This document shows, one piece after another, positions 16,747 to 27,385 of a stretch of DNA of 38,383 nt; positions within the stretch are counted from its first letter, which is position 1; each line of letters begins with the position of its first letter. The DNA comes from Perkinsus olseni (lineage: Eukaryota; Perkinsozoa; Perkinsida; Perkinsidae). Under the pieces are notes generated by a model. It was not told where the DNA came from and ran no database searches. It saw nothing but the letters and a program-made list of their open reading frames with translations. The stretch lies in contig JABANP010000503.1 of the NCBI GenBank assembly GCA_013115135.1, forward strand, positions 1 through 38,383, in the 5' to 3' direction. A program made the position numbers and the translations under genes.

Positions 16747-18056
16747 GTTGATCAACGACGAGGCTCCCATAGGAGCGAGAGTATCGATGAGACGCCGCGT
16801 GGTTGGTATGGCGAGGATGATGATTCCGGAATAGACCAGGACGACTCCGCCTCTGCGATCGAGTTCGATCCGGATAATGACGAGCCTCTCTCGGACGAGG
16901 TATCTGAGGGAGGCTGATGACGGTTTGTCAAGTTTTTCATCAGAAATGCGACGAGTTATTATCTGAGATCGTTAGTCAAGCAGGGAGCTCCATAGGCTAC
17001 TCTCCGGTCTCATCCGTGGGTAAGAATGATTATTCCCATTTCATCACACGCAGCCTCATACCACTCCATCACCAACTCTCAGGCTCGGATTGGCAGAGTG
17101 CCGACTTCGACCCCCTACTGCTGGACAACAGCGATAAGTCTCTCTCAGTCTTCCTTCACAGCGGTATCACCGGCGAGCTGATGTCCAAGTAAAGTGCCCT
17201 TCTCCTCATCACTCAGGGAGACCCTACTGGCTTAGGTTCGACATCCCCCACTGGGAAGTGAGAGTTCGATCGATCAACTTTACGATGACTTGGAAGACGC
17301 CCTGCAGCAAAACTGCGGCCTCGGACTCTCAGAGACGCATTGGGTCAGGGACAACCAGAAGATCCGATGCGATAAGAGAATGCTAGTGTCCGCTTTATCA
17401 CCGGTGAGTTGGGAGAGGTGTGGTATGAGCCTTTTCGCATGCATTTTCTCAGACGGGTCAGTGCCAACTACGCATGTGTACGGTGCCTAAGACGCCGCCT
17501 GCCGAGATGGACATCTACACGGGAGGCTCTCAGGGCGCTGGTATTCGGCTGAAGTCTCTGGCCCCTCACAGCGTATCGCCCGGAAGACTAGCGACGCTGG
17601 TCTCAACGTAGGGCGTCAAGTTTCGAGCGCCTCGCTATTTCCGTCGCTTCAGGCCACTACGACGGAGCCTTGACTACGCAGTGGTGTTGGTATCCCAGAT
17701 GGACTCTGGGAATTCCTGCTGGCTGTCGGGGAGGGCACTTTTCATTGATCATAAGGAAGGCGTCATTCAGTTCACTCTCACTGAGGCGCAAGTCAAAAGC
17801 TTGCTTCGACGGACACAGGACGGGTAGGGAAGATCTTGCAATCTTGCATTTCCCCAACGCTCTCCCTCCCAGGTTATTCGACGTCTATCTGGTTGTCGAT
17901 GGGTCACTTCGTAGCGAGAATCGCCGCACGGTTGTGGTGATCGAGAACTCAGGTGTCGTCCCCGGCAGTCGGGCCGGTGATGACGGTGACACGGATAGCA
18001 GCTCCTGTGACTCCTCCGATGTCGCCTCCTGGGCAGAGTTCGACCCGATACTGTGA
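16747..18056 (+). CDS. Last eight exons of an unrecognised gene (963 nt coding, acidic C-terminus)
   Basis: The exons are 16747-16899, 16944-17019, 17083-17188, 17236-17257, 17308-17403, 17453-17607, 17653-17823 and 17873-18056. The introns are 44, 63, 47, 50, 49, 45 and 49 nt, all GT-AG, and all phases agree, giving one open frame to TGA at 18056. The protein segment begins VDQRRGSHRSESIDETPRGW, has two acidic patches (GEDDDSGIDQDDSAS and the C-terminal DDGDTDSSSC), and a middle rich in beta-like segments (LDYAVVLVSQMD, GVIQFTLTEAQVKSLL, LFDVYLVVDGSLRSENRR). The latter resembles an Ig-fold of IPT/TIG or filamin type, but this is a guess. An upstream intron 16697-16746 (50 nt) likely links it to earlier exons, perhaps back to 13361. 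Confidence 0.8.
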
Positions 18057-18611
18057 GAAGCTCTCTTATTTTTCATAACGATCGATTTGTCATCACCCAT
18101 TGACCGTCCTCGTGGCTTGGAGACCGCGAGCTGGAGTCGAGCAGCAGCCGCGCCACGATCTTGTTTTTGTATATTGATGGCGTTGTTGCTATCGCCGTTA
18201 TTGCGTCTAGTAACGATGGTGTCCCTTCGGTACGTCCAGACGGCGGCCGTATATTGTCGAGTAACTGTCATGCGTTGTAACATTCCCTCGGTCGGATGAG
18301 GTCTCTTTTCGTCCAACTGACTTAGTCGGTGCTGAATCTGCTGATTTTCCTGTTGAACCATTCGGAGACATCATTCGTAATACCAACTAGTCACTCGTCG
18401 GAGCGTTTGTTGTTAGCAAATCTCCATCGAGTTAGTATTCTTATCGTTTCGAAGACCCCCGTCGTTGTTGTGTTTGCGATAGTCCCGAACGGCTACAGGA
18501 GACAGTAACAACGCAACAGCTCACGGTTACGCAGATTTATCGTTACAAGGAAAATGAATGAAAAAAAAGCATACCTACTATTGAGACAATCAAACGGAGA
18601 AATAATAATGA

Positions 18612-19178
18612 TTAGTATTCAATTTTGAAAAGGGGCCCGGTGTCATCACGTTTGCTGTAGCATTCTTCACACAAGTAAGCTTTGCCACCGTACTCCTTGC
18701 CGCAGGGAATCTCCATTATAGCGACCTTCTTTTTCAAGCATTCGGTACAGAACCCGACACCAGAGGAGTTGAAGTGTACAGCAGGATGGTTAGTAGGAGT
18801 GTAGAACATCGACGGTTTGGGGATCTTCAACTCCTCCACCAACTGGTTGAGGGCGTTCATGACACTCTCCTCGTTAACTGTCTTCATCATATCAATCGTA
18901 CGGGACGTGTCATCACCAAGTAGGTTATCCATTGTAACCACACCAAAGTTCTTTTTGGTAGCAGCGAGATCGAGTAGAGCAGAACGCAGTAGATCTGCTG
19001 CGACTATGAGATCAGCATGGGTACCGCCAACACTGTGAATTGCCACCTCACGTAACTTCTTGGAGAACTCGGCAACCTCCTGGGTAGTAGGAGGATCCAT
19101 TTTGTCGTAGTGAACACCCTCGTAAGCGTGGTGGCCACCGAAGTACTCGCATTCGGTTGAGTGAGTTTCGATAGACAT
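18612..19178 (-). CDS. Hypothetical 188-aa protein with paired Cx2C motifs
   Basis: A single uninterrupted frame from ATG at 19178 to TAA at 18612, unusual in this intron-rich region. The N-terminal half is probably helical (EVAEFSKKLREVAIHSVGG; TIDMMKTVNEESVMNALNQL). The C-terminal half has FCTECLKKK and about 20 residues later LCEECYSKR, a Cx2C...Cx2C arrangement that could bind one zinc ion. I do not recognise the family. A truncated copy lies at 16184-16425. The lack of introns may mean a retrocopy or an original single-exon gene. Confidence 0.8.
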   Translation of the reverse strand: MSIETHSTECEYFGGHHAYEGVHYDKMDPPTTQEVAEFSKKLREVAIHSVGGTHADLIVAADLLRSALLDLAATKKNFGVVTMDNLLGDDTSRTIDMMKTVNEESVMNALNQLVEELKIPKPSMFYTPTNHPAVHFNSSGVGFCTECLKKKVAIMEIPCGKEYGGKAYLCEECYSKRDDTGPLFKIEY

Positions 19179-19719
19179 GATTGAACTTGAGCGAGATGAT
19201 CAGCAGGGGACGTTTATTGACAATGCTAGCTTTAGAAGCGCCGGCTGGCTCTAGCGTAAACACAAAGCGCTAGCCTGTGCTCCATGATGTCTCGTCTGAA
19301 TCTTAGCCTCGAGGATGTACGACCTTTGAATCTGTCTACGGTTAGACGGCGGTAGGTGTGATGGACAATACTTAGATTAGTAGTAGTCACTGATTGAAAC
19401 CATGCGATGATTTCGTCCCTACTGTTTCTACTCGTGAAGATGTCAGAGAAATCGACGATTGATTTCGTCCGAATGCTTGCCGAGACCACTGCGAGGGCTA
19501 GTATGTGCGAGTGTCATAATTCAGCTGTAATTCAACGTCTATTTAGGTCAAGAGAAGCAGTGACATACACGGAGGTTTGTCACTAACGATATTCAACTAC
19601 GAAGTAACACTTCATGGAATGAGAAAAATTATCGATCGCACTCGGATTGAGACACTCAGAGCTTCGAACCACTTCCATCGAGGTAGCGGCCAATGTCAGG
19701 CCCTCCGAGCGTGGCTATT

Positions 19720-21544
19720 TCACGACGTTAAGAGGCGGTCAGTTGCTCGTAGTGTCGTTTCAGATCCTGAGAAAGCGAAAGTTCTAATGTGCTGCCAGAA
19801 AACACTTTCTCTCACATCCAAGCACTTCTTCTGGTAGGGGCCAAACTTTTCCTTGTGACGGAATGTCTGGCCATCATCGAGATGGAACTCAACTTCAACC
19901 CATTCCCCTCGAGTCGCTTTGCCGTTCGCGACAAGGTAGGGCATGTACATCGCAGAGATGAGCTTCAGAATCTGAGGACAAGATAGATTATTGACGAATT
20001 TGTTGGGTGGAGCGGCAATACTGCACACGGGGCAAATCCAGCATTCTTCCGCGATACAAGAAAACATTGTTGTGGCGTTTTCTGGCGAAGGCAGGCTCAA
20101 AGTGGCAGAGGCAGGTTCCTCGCGAACGAGTAGAAGAGCTTCTTCAGTCTCACCTTCTTCACTGCGGGTGTATCCATATGGAGGGATTTCCAGTCAACAT
20201 CCGTCTCGAGGCCGCTCAAATCGTCCATCGCCAGAACCCAGCCGTATGCTATCAAATTGATGATTCAATCCAGTCTTGGTAGTTCGGGAGGGGCCCAACT
20301 CACCGGCATCGAAGTGATCCTGGATGAAGCGTCCAGCGGTGTGATCGAGCGACAATTGCTTGAGGACGCCGAAGAGCGCGAAATCAGCGCACGTCGGGTG
20401 CGGCCCAAGGAGGAAACGACACGCGTCACCTGAGCAAGGTGGAGCACTGCATAGTATGGCTACGTTATCAGCCTCGGTAGCTCAGTCGGTAGAGCGCGTG
20501 CCTTTTAAGCCCGTGGTCGTGGGTTCGAGCCCCGCCCGAGGTGCTTTTATGAAGAAGACCAGCCAAATTGTCAAACACAAACAAATCTCCACAGTAAGCG
20601 ATCGTACAGTCCGAGCAAGCTGACTCACCGCTCCGCAACTGCATGTCAAGAGCTCCAACGACCTCATACATCACGTGCTGCCACAGCTTGTCGTCCTCGC
20701 ATCCAACTAGAGCTAGTCTACCAACCTAAAGGTGCAACGAAGCTATGACCCGGAAAAGGGAGTGGTCGACAGCTACGGCAAGCCACCGGGAAAGACATCC
20801 GACTCACCTGCCTGTCCCGGAAAAACTTGATCAGACCACTTGTCTGGGACGGGCTGGGCAGAGTGACCAACTCGGGAGCTGACATGAGCTGGTCGGATAT
20901 GATCCACCGGCCGGACCAATCTCGATCAACCTCCGAGGACCTGACTAGTGAACGGTTCAAGCTACTGTCCCGTTACCACAGAAAGCCGGTCAGGAGACAG
21001 GAGTAATGCCAATGGTCGCGCGATGCGACCAATTCCAGGCGAAGTCTGTGATCACCATCTTCGATTGAACATCGCTTTCATGAGCCATTCATCGAAAAAG
21101 TCTTCCAACAGTTTCGCTAAGAATCGAGCAGGGCCTGCTGGAGGCACCACTGTGCGACCATCACGGAATCTGAAACAATTGACCTGCACGGCCGTGCGAC
21201 CCACAGGCACCCACTCAGCTTCGAGCGCATCGATGATGACCGTCGAATCGTTGAGAACTCTGCCGTCAGGCCATTCCAAGACCGGAATCACTTTCGCCTG
21301 CAAGTGATTACTCACGACTTCTTCTAAAACTCGCTGACCTTAAGAGCCCGGATATTCGGATTAGGGTGGCTCGCCATTTCCATCGGGTTGAGAGGGACCC
21401 ACGTGAAGTGGAGGCGTCTGTATCTGTGACGCGAATTTTACGTTGACCAGAAGGCAAGTGGTGGTACCTCATCAAAGCTCGCATTTTGCAACTATATGGA
21501 CTCGCGTTGGAGCCGTAGAGGGTGAAGGGAGGGCGAGTAGACAT
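19720..21544 (-). CDS. Glutathione S-transferase-like protein, multi-exon
   Basis: The start is MSTRPPFTLYGSNASPYSCK (ATG at 21544), a thioredoxin-fold GST N-domain, followed by AKVIPVLEWPDGRVLNDSTV (with the cis-Pro and DST signatures). GST C-domain pieces follow: RFLAKLLEDFFDEWLMKAMF, IKFFRDRQVSRM, LALVGCEDDKLWQHVMYEVV, GPHPTCADFALFGVLKQL and AMYMPYLVANGKATRGEW. Resolved exons: 21468-21544, 21339-21423, 21215-21297, start of the next at 21169, then 20629-20725, 20304-20429 and one starting at 20248. The resolved introns are 44, 41, 45, 199 and 55 nt. Exons between about 20726 and 21169 and the exact 3' end are not fully resolved; 19720 is the stop of the last open frame. The 199-nt intron (20430-20628) contains a tRNA-Lys gene on the opposite strand. 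A role in detoxification is family knowledge only. Confidence 0.85.
20471..20543 (+). tRNA. tRNA-Lys(UUU)
   Basis: A 73-nt cloverleaf with D-arm GCTCAGTCGGTAGAGC, anticodon loop CTTTTAA and T-loop TTCGAGC. The acceptor stem pairs fully (first pair G-U); the anticodon stem has one T-C mismatch. CTTTT directly after gives a Pol III terminator. It lies antisense inside an intron of the GST-like gene. Confidence 0.88.
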
Positions 21545-22654
21545 TGCGTCCGGTCAAAGGTACTGCCAAGAACATCGCCGACCCGAGTATTCAGTTACCG
21601 TCAGTCCCGAGTGACGATCGCTCCCTTATCGCGAGAAGAGCTGAGGAGCGCTGAGGCTACTATCCCGGTACAACTGAGCTCAACAAAAGCTTCTGAGCCA
21701 AACGATCGAGCATGAGATGACGAGCCAAAACTTTGGTAATTATCTGCTTTACAATTTGCAACTCACGTTGCTCGGAAAAGAAATTACCAGCACAGTAGCG
21801 TCGGACGGCCCACATTCGCCGTTGGAGCTCTCCAAGGTCCTATCGCCCTCGTAGGCCACTGACAGCTCTGATAGGCCAAACTCTTTACAGAGACTCAGTA
21901 TCGCTCGGCGGACTTCCGCAGAGGGTAGGCGACGTGCGGTATTGCGAGTCTGACAAAGCAAGGTTACTTAGCCCAGCTGGAAAACGAGGACAGTGAAACA
22001 ACGAAACTTCGGTGGACCGAAAAGAGAATATCAATCATTGTGATATTATCGAAAATCCTCCAGCATCGATCGCCATTCACTAGACTCACGAGGCATGTAC
22101 GAGGTGGACGTACCGTGAGCCCATCGGGCGTTACGGCACTCTGTCGCCTACCCAGTCTTCATCGTCACAGAGTATATTATTCATCGTGGCCCGGCCGTGA
22201 GCCCCTCCAGGGCGTGAGGTTAACAAGTCGATAATAGCCGTTCTCAGCAGCTCGCATGCAAGGCGCGATGCAGCAGTGGTTGCGCAGTAGTTTGCACGCA
22301 CGCGCAACTTCTCGGCGATTCGCAGCAGACCTTCGACACTCTGAGACCCTCGCCGACGGTTCCTATGCCTGAAGAGACTACCACTGCCTGTCCTCTTGCC
22401 AAGACCACTTGATGGAGTCGATGTTGCCGAATGCTGTTAGCCGACAAAGCCTCGTGTCCAAAATAAATCTTCTTCGACGTGCTGCGGATGCGGTTCTAAC
22501 TATATTTGAATATTTCGCAGAGACCATGAACGAGCACAACATTCAAGCGACAACGGTAAAAGGGCAACAACGAGCCAGGCATAATGCCTGGGGCATTCGA
22601 AGTGGACCAGTGCAAGATGTGCAACTCCTCGTTTCTTGCCTTCTGACATAGTAG

Positions 22655-22760
22655 TTGTCGATGTGTCCAAACATTCTGTCAATCTCCTCCTCGCCCTCGT
22701 CCAAGTCAAACTGTTCCTTCCCAAACTTTATTCGCATAACCCTGGCGTCTGGATCCTTGC
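22655..22760 (-). CDS. Probable exon, acidic segment of an unidentified minus-strand gene
   Basis: The frame encodes DPDARVMRIKFGKEQFDLDE followed by GEEEIDRMFGHIDNYYV. It is protein-like, with codon use like neighbouring exons. Boundaries are uncertain, and the link to the exon near 23000-23105 is inferred from strand and spacing only. Confidence 0.4.
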
Positions 22761-22999
22761 TCAACGACACAGGAGAGAGCAAGCGGGTATTCAAACTGTC
22801 GGAGGGTCGCCGTAGAGTAGAGCCGCTGTTGCGTTCGAAAATCGGGCGCGCGGTTCCGCCAGACCCAATAGGATTCACGCTTAGCAATAACCAATCCCGC
22901 ACATACGTGACTATAACAACAACAGCGACAACATCTTCATCAGAAACGCAGCTCGGCTTCCATGATTCACAAGAACGCGCCCTCAACGCGCTCATGACT

Positions 23000-23105
23000 G
23001 AACCTTACCCACAGCATTCTCGAATTCATCAGCATTTATCTTCGTCGACTCCGCAGCCTCCCAAGGTGCCTTCAACTCGATCGGCTTCCCTTGAACGATA
23101 TGGTC
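23000..23105 (-). CDS. Probable exon of the same unidentified minus-strand gene
   Basis: The minus strand encodes HIVQGKPIELKAPWEAAEST followed by KINADEFENAV and then a GGTAAG donor. A further possible upstream piece (THMLRYNIVQSEIVSS) lies near 23200-23250. I do not recognise the protein. The plus-strand open frame over this stretch is judged a shadow. Confidence 0.45.
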
Positions 23106-23588
23106 TTGCGTCAGCGTCACCCTCATCCGAGCCTCTCCCGGCGACCCTGATGGCACCTACAGTAGCCACGTTCGCGTTGGTTCGGCGCTTCATGAGCTCA
23201 CTATCTCGCTCTGAACTATGTTGTACCGCAACATGTGGGTGGTGGCGTTGAGTTCCTGACAAAACAATTGTGAGTCGACTACGTCAATCAATCGTCCTAA
23301 ATTTTCATTAATCTAGGCTCTCGATCGCTCATAATTTTCCCACACGTTTAAGGACTGGGACAAGATGGAGACGTAAAAGATAGTAAAACAAGATCACTAA
23401 AACGAAACCCAATTAGAGGTACAACTTCACTCAAGATAGCGAAGATGTATCATGTGTTCTCAAGACACTTGCCGTGTTGCGGAAATTCATATTTAAGTCT
23501 CCGTGGAGTATAAGGAACTTCCTGTAGAGATTGAATCGGAACTCGACAGATACCTCTCACAAACAGAAATGACCTGCCCTCCAGCACG

Positions 23589-23715
23589 TGCAAGCCCCCT
23601 CACGCGTGCCCTGAGTGGGAACGACGAGCTGGTTGGGCTCGTAATCCTCAAGGCTCTCACGTCCTCAACCGCGAGACCAAGCTTCTCGATAGCTCGGAAC
23701 GATCATAGGTGATCA
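23589..23715 (-). CDS. Probable minus-strand exon
   Basis: The minus strand reads AIEKLGLAVEDVRALRITSP and continues FPLRARVRGLARAGGQ up to a GTCATT donor-like site. No family is recognised. Around it, 23263-23588 and 23716-24050 show nothing I can support beyond isolated short frames. Confidence 0.35.
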
Positions 23716-24199
23716 GCGCGAATCAGAAACCGCTGATGAACATCGGAATAGAATTTTCGCGGGCAACGAGCATACTGGTATGACAACCGAATGAAGATCT
23801 TTAACTGAGAGCCTCTCTAATATGCCTCTCTGAATATCTCTCTCCGAAACACAACATGAATGAATCGAGAGAGTGTGAAAGAGCATCGAATGAAAAACTC
23901 GATGGAAGATGAGCTGTGGAAGACTGGGGTTTTCATTGACACTTCGAGCCTGTCAGGCTCAGCCTGATTGCCGCCCACTAGTCGCGTTCTCGAAAGTAGG
24001 AGATTTGCACGAGATGAATCACATTCGGCCATCGTAGGTCATCTACGCAAACTCGGCTACTGTCTCTTATTATCTGACCCACAAGACGGTATCTTTGAGC
24101 TTGCTATGTGATCCGACTTTTGTCTATACCGAGTCTCATAACATTCCGGAAAAATACTAAGATCTGGTACCAGGTTAACGGATACCAGGTAACAGTTTC

Positions 24200-24460
24200 T
24201 TCTATATCTACTTGCCGCATACTGGGCAGTAGTACAATTTGTCTCCTCCATGTGATGATCTTCGAGACTGCGGCTGGGGCGCTCTCCAGTTCTACCCGTA
24301 CAAAGCTAGAAGCTCGCGATCCTTCCTTGCGTAATAACATGGCGCGGCACGCGATATTCCTCAGTCGAGGGTACATGAGCACCGTGCTCGAGCACGTGGT
24401 GCCAAAATGGCATTCTCATGCAAGCTGTATGATCGTGATCATAGATCAGCGGGCGCGTCG
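24200..24460 (-). CDS. Possible exon(s) with a CPVCGK zinc-knuckle half
   Basis: One minus frame contains GGDKLYYCPVCGK before a GTAGAT donor-like site (near 24210-24245). An adjoining frame encodes MRMPFWHHVLEHGAHVPSTE. Together they suggest a zinc-finger-type protein, but exon limits and frame joins are not resolved. Confidence 0.3.
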
Positions 24461-25108
24461 CCCGCCAGCATAACGTCCTCAAGATAGCATCATCGTGACT
24501 GCCGCCCTACAGCGTAGCCTCTCGGCAAACTCGATCTCGAGTTCGCTCGGCGATCGCTTCTGGAGTCATCACTCTGAAAGCAGGAAAATTGCCGACGGCG
24601 TCGAGCGTATCACTTTCTCCCGTCAGACTATTGAGCTGAGCCTCACGCATTCGACAAACACGTGACATCTAACTGCGTATGTTCAGAGTGCCATACATCG
24701 TGCGCGGTCCTCCTGGACAGTCCTAGCCATCGGGTTGCCGCAATCCACGGCAACGTGACGATTCTTCACCACGTAAAGAAGCGTGACCACGTCATCACGT
24801 CGTATGCATGTTCGGCGAGTATGAGCTTGACCCAGTCAGGACAGCATTGCTGTCACAGAAACGTCCTTGGAGCATCTTCCGGCAACGATAGCTGCGGACC
24901 GCAGCCTGCGGTCCTCAACCTTCTGCAGGTCTGCTTTACTAGCTGGGTAGAGGCTGTACGAGCTCTCAGGCTGCAGATTATGTATAGCAAAATGGAAACG
25001 AAGTGGCCGGAGTTGATCGTAAATGGCGCACGCAGATGTTGAGCTGCAAAGGCGGTAGGCTATCGAACTCAATGGAGTTTAGTTTCTCCCGACCGAGAGG
25101 TATTCGAG

Positions 25109-25219
25109 ACCTCCTCACCTGCACGACCGCCTCCTCAGGGTAAAGGTGGTGATTGTCTCTCAGACTAGCCCGTAGCGCAGTTCTCATTTCGCGCTGAGTA
25201 AGCAAGTCACCCGGCATAA
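25109..25219 (-). CDS. Internal exon bounded by consensus splice sites
   Basis: The minus-strand exon is flanked by CCCCTCAG and CAG/GTGAGG. It encodes VMPGDLLTQREMRTALRASL followed by RDNHHLYPEEAVVQ. It is probably part of the minus-strand gene that includes the exons at 25343-25830. Further coding-like text downstream (SKADLQKVEDRRLRSAAIVA, near 24900) may be its continuation. Function unknown. Confidence 0.5.
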
Positions 25220-25342
25220 CCTGAGGGGAAATTCACAAACGCTATCATTGACATACCGATACACTTCAAGTAAGACCCCACTTGAATAGAGTCATCCACG
25301 ACTCGCTCACCAAGAGCATAGGTAATGTAAATTCTAAGTAGA

Positions 25343-25830
25343 CTACTTGAAGTAATCACAATTTTCAAAGTCCCCCGCATTTGTCGATAGAATTCTCATT
25401 TTCACAGCCTCCCAACCTCCTCGGCCCACCTCTTTCAGAGTTCGGATCATGCTCGCGTAGGCCTGCTGGACACGCGGTGAGAAGAGCATTCGACCAACGG
25501 CCATCACGATTGCCAAAACAATCCTTGACCATTCGCCAGCTGTCCGTGCAACAAGAATTAGACGTAAAAACTCGACAAAACATAAATTATGCAGAAACGT
25601 TAAGTGAGTATTAAAGGAGTCAACCAATTCAACCACTCATCAAGGAGAGTGGTGTCCTTCCGAGGGGCGCTACAGGACGGAGTCGTCAGCATCGTGGCCA
25701 GCTCAGGGTCGTAGGACTGGGCTAGCCGATCGAGCACTCGGTTCCTGGCAAGATGGAATACTAGAGTGCACGAGTACGGGCGAGTATTCTCGTAGATAAA
25801 TAATATATAGTATTCACATACACACTGCAC
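25343..25830 (-). CDS. Two probable exons of an unidentified minus-strand gene, one hydrophobic
   Basis: The upstream part (about 25630-25770) reads RNRVLDRLAQSYDPELATML and then KDTTLLDEWLNW. The downstream part (about 25343-25600) reads VEFLRLILVARTAGEWSRIV followed by LAIVMAVGRMLFSPRVQQAY, with a possible membrane helix, then MIRTLKEVGRGGWEAVKMRI. Frames differ, so a short intron or boundary near 25600-25630 is expected. The family is not recognised. Confidence 0.45.
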
Positions 25831-26107
25831 ATAAGGGAGACACGCCGGGTGGGAGCGATTAAGTAGCTTATCGAATCGTCTTGCAGTAGAAAGCTCTTAC
25901 AGCGGTTTCACTCATAACTGGTATTATAGGTGTAGTTGTGCAGGCGCATAACTACGGCACCCAAGCTATGATCGCGTTAACGTAGTTCAGAAAGAGAATG
26001 TCAGTATTTTACCCAACCCGGAGTTCCCTAATGATTAGCCGTATGCCAAAGAGGCGGCGGTCCACCTTTCACACGTTGGCTCTGATATTTACTCAGGCTT
26101 ACTTCAT

Positions 26108-26222
26108 CTCAGCTGCGCCCAGCTCTTCTAATGGCGACATCGGCTCTTCTATCAGCTTATGCAAGGGTTCGAGAGATATCGTCAACTGGACCGACTTAGG
26201 CAGATACACGAGATGGATCTGA
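26108..26222 (-). CDS. Probable minus-strand exon
   Basis: The minus strand reads IHLVYLPKSVQLTISLEPLH followed by KLIEEPMSPLEELGAAEM and a GTAAGC donor. It may belong to the same gene as the exons at 25109-25830. Between 25831 and 26107 nothing else is supported. Confidence 0.4.
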
Positions 26223-26315
26223 TATCATGACTGACGCATGATAAGCATACAACGGGCGGAGCAACAATGACGCTTCATGCGACCGTTTTCATGATCGTCT
26301 TCAAGAATTTTTGAG

Positions 26316-26974
26316 TCAAATAAGTCGCGAATTGCAAAAGTAGTAACTATTCACCGGATACGCCGTTGGACTCGCCTTGAACGTATTTCTTTCGACAATT
26401 GTGCGCCATCGCGCGAGCCTTAGCCCTAGTCCGGCGAGGAAGTCCGCATGACCCACCTGAGGTGTGGTCGAGCCGCTGATATCAGGCTTGGAGTAATGCG
26501 GTCGACTCTCATGCTGTCCCGAGCCCCACGCCCAGCCTCTTGCTTGGACTGGCCGGTCGTTCATCATCCCCTCGAACGACACCCTAAAAACAGATAAAAC
26601 GTGAATCTCACGCTATGAGAGACCGTTCCAGAGAATTGCAGTCGAACGTTCTCCTCCCTAGATACGCGATCATAGCCATTCCCATGCCCTTAGACATCAC
26701 GCCAGCAATCATACCATACAGATTCCGTCGGCCGTTGAAACCCCACCCTACTGCGTTACATGGATATTATGGTTTTTTGTGCTTCCCTAAGGCACTCGTC
26801 TATAGCTGCTGCTCGCTCGGCACTCGACGGAACAACGGGAGGGACTTCCGCCTTCGGACGAGTCTGATCCACTGGCGCACCTGATAACATGAAAATCAGC
26901 ATAACCACGACGCAGACTACTGCTCTGCGATAGCAAAGGATGGAAGGAAAGAGGGGAGTTGTCCAATATACCAA
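26316..26974 (-). CDS. Probable membrane-protein exons (N-terminal hydrophobic segment)
   Basis: The 5'-most piece (26756-26974) has RRAVVCVVVMLIFMLSGAP, a signal peptide or membrane anchor, followed by a polar stretch (SSAERAAAIDECLREAQKTI). The next (about 26605-26755) reads GWGFNGRRNLYGMIAGVMSK followed by GMGMAMIAYLGRRTF, glycine-rich and possibly membrane-embedded. The third (26316-26582) starts VSFEGMMNDRPVQARGWAWG. The introns joining them are not resolved. It may be the 5' end of the gene continuing at 26222. Confidence 0.4.
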
Positions 26975-27054
26975 TTCTGAGACTCAGAATCGATTCTGAT
27001 ACCGCATTTTACATGTAGTCATCAGTTCCAGAACTGACTCTGAGTTTCAGTGTT
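26972..27054 (-). mobile_element. MITE-like element, copy 2
   Basis: Inverted ends AATTCTGAGACTCAG and CTGAGTTTCAGTGTT. The interior CGATTCTGATACCGCATTTT aligns well with the reverse complement of 32827-32902. Confidence 0.7.
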
Positions 27055-27385
27055 GGTTTATTGAGGACGGGGAGAGAGTACAAGCTGCTGTCTATGGCAT
27101 TCCGCGATAAAGTCCGTCGGACTCAGTCAGCCGGTCCGAAACGGGAAGCGGTGAGGGGGGCATGTCGGGGTAACTGCGGTGCGCTTCTATCCGAAGCTGC
27201 GGTTAGTCACGAAAATGTGAGATAATCGATCGACCGTTTCACTCGCATATACGTCAAGAATCAGCATCCCAGCGTATTACTCATACCATCAAGCGCAAGT
27301 AATAACCCTTCTACTACTAACAGCAGAATATAAAATTATACAATCTCCGATGTAGGGGAATTCACGGTACTGCATCCGATACGCT
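27055..27385. other. Intergenic stretch
   Basis: There are 331 bases with no coding frame, RNA or repeat that I can support. Confidence 0.4.

Noticed and set aside
16281..16751. A 156-codon plus-strand gene
   Set aside because: Its first part is the complement of the minus-strand pseudogene, and the rest runs into a predicted 50-nt intron at 16697-16746.
22655..23251. A 198-codon plus-strand gene
   Set aside because: Minus-strand exon text (DPDARVMRIKFGKEQFDLDE and HIVQGKPIELKAPWEAAEST) with a donor site is more protein-like; the plus frame is rich in Ser/Thr as expected for a shadow.
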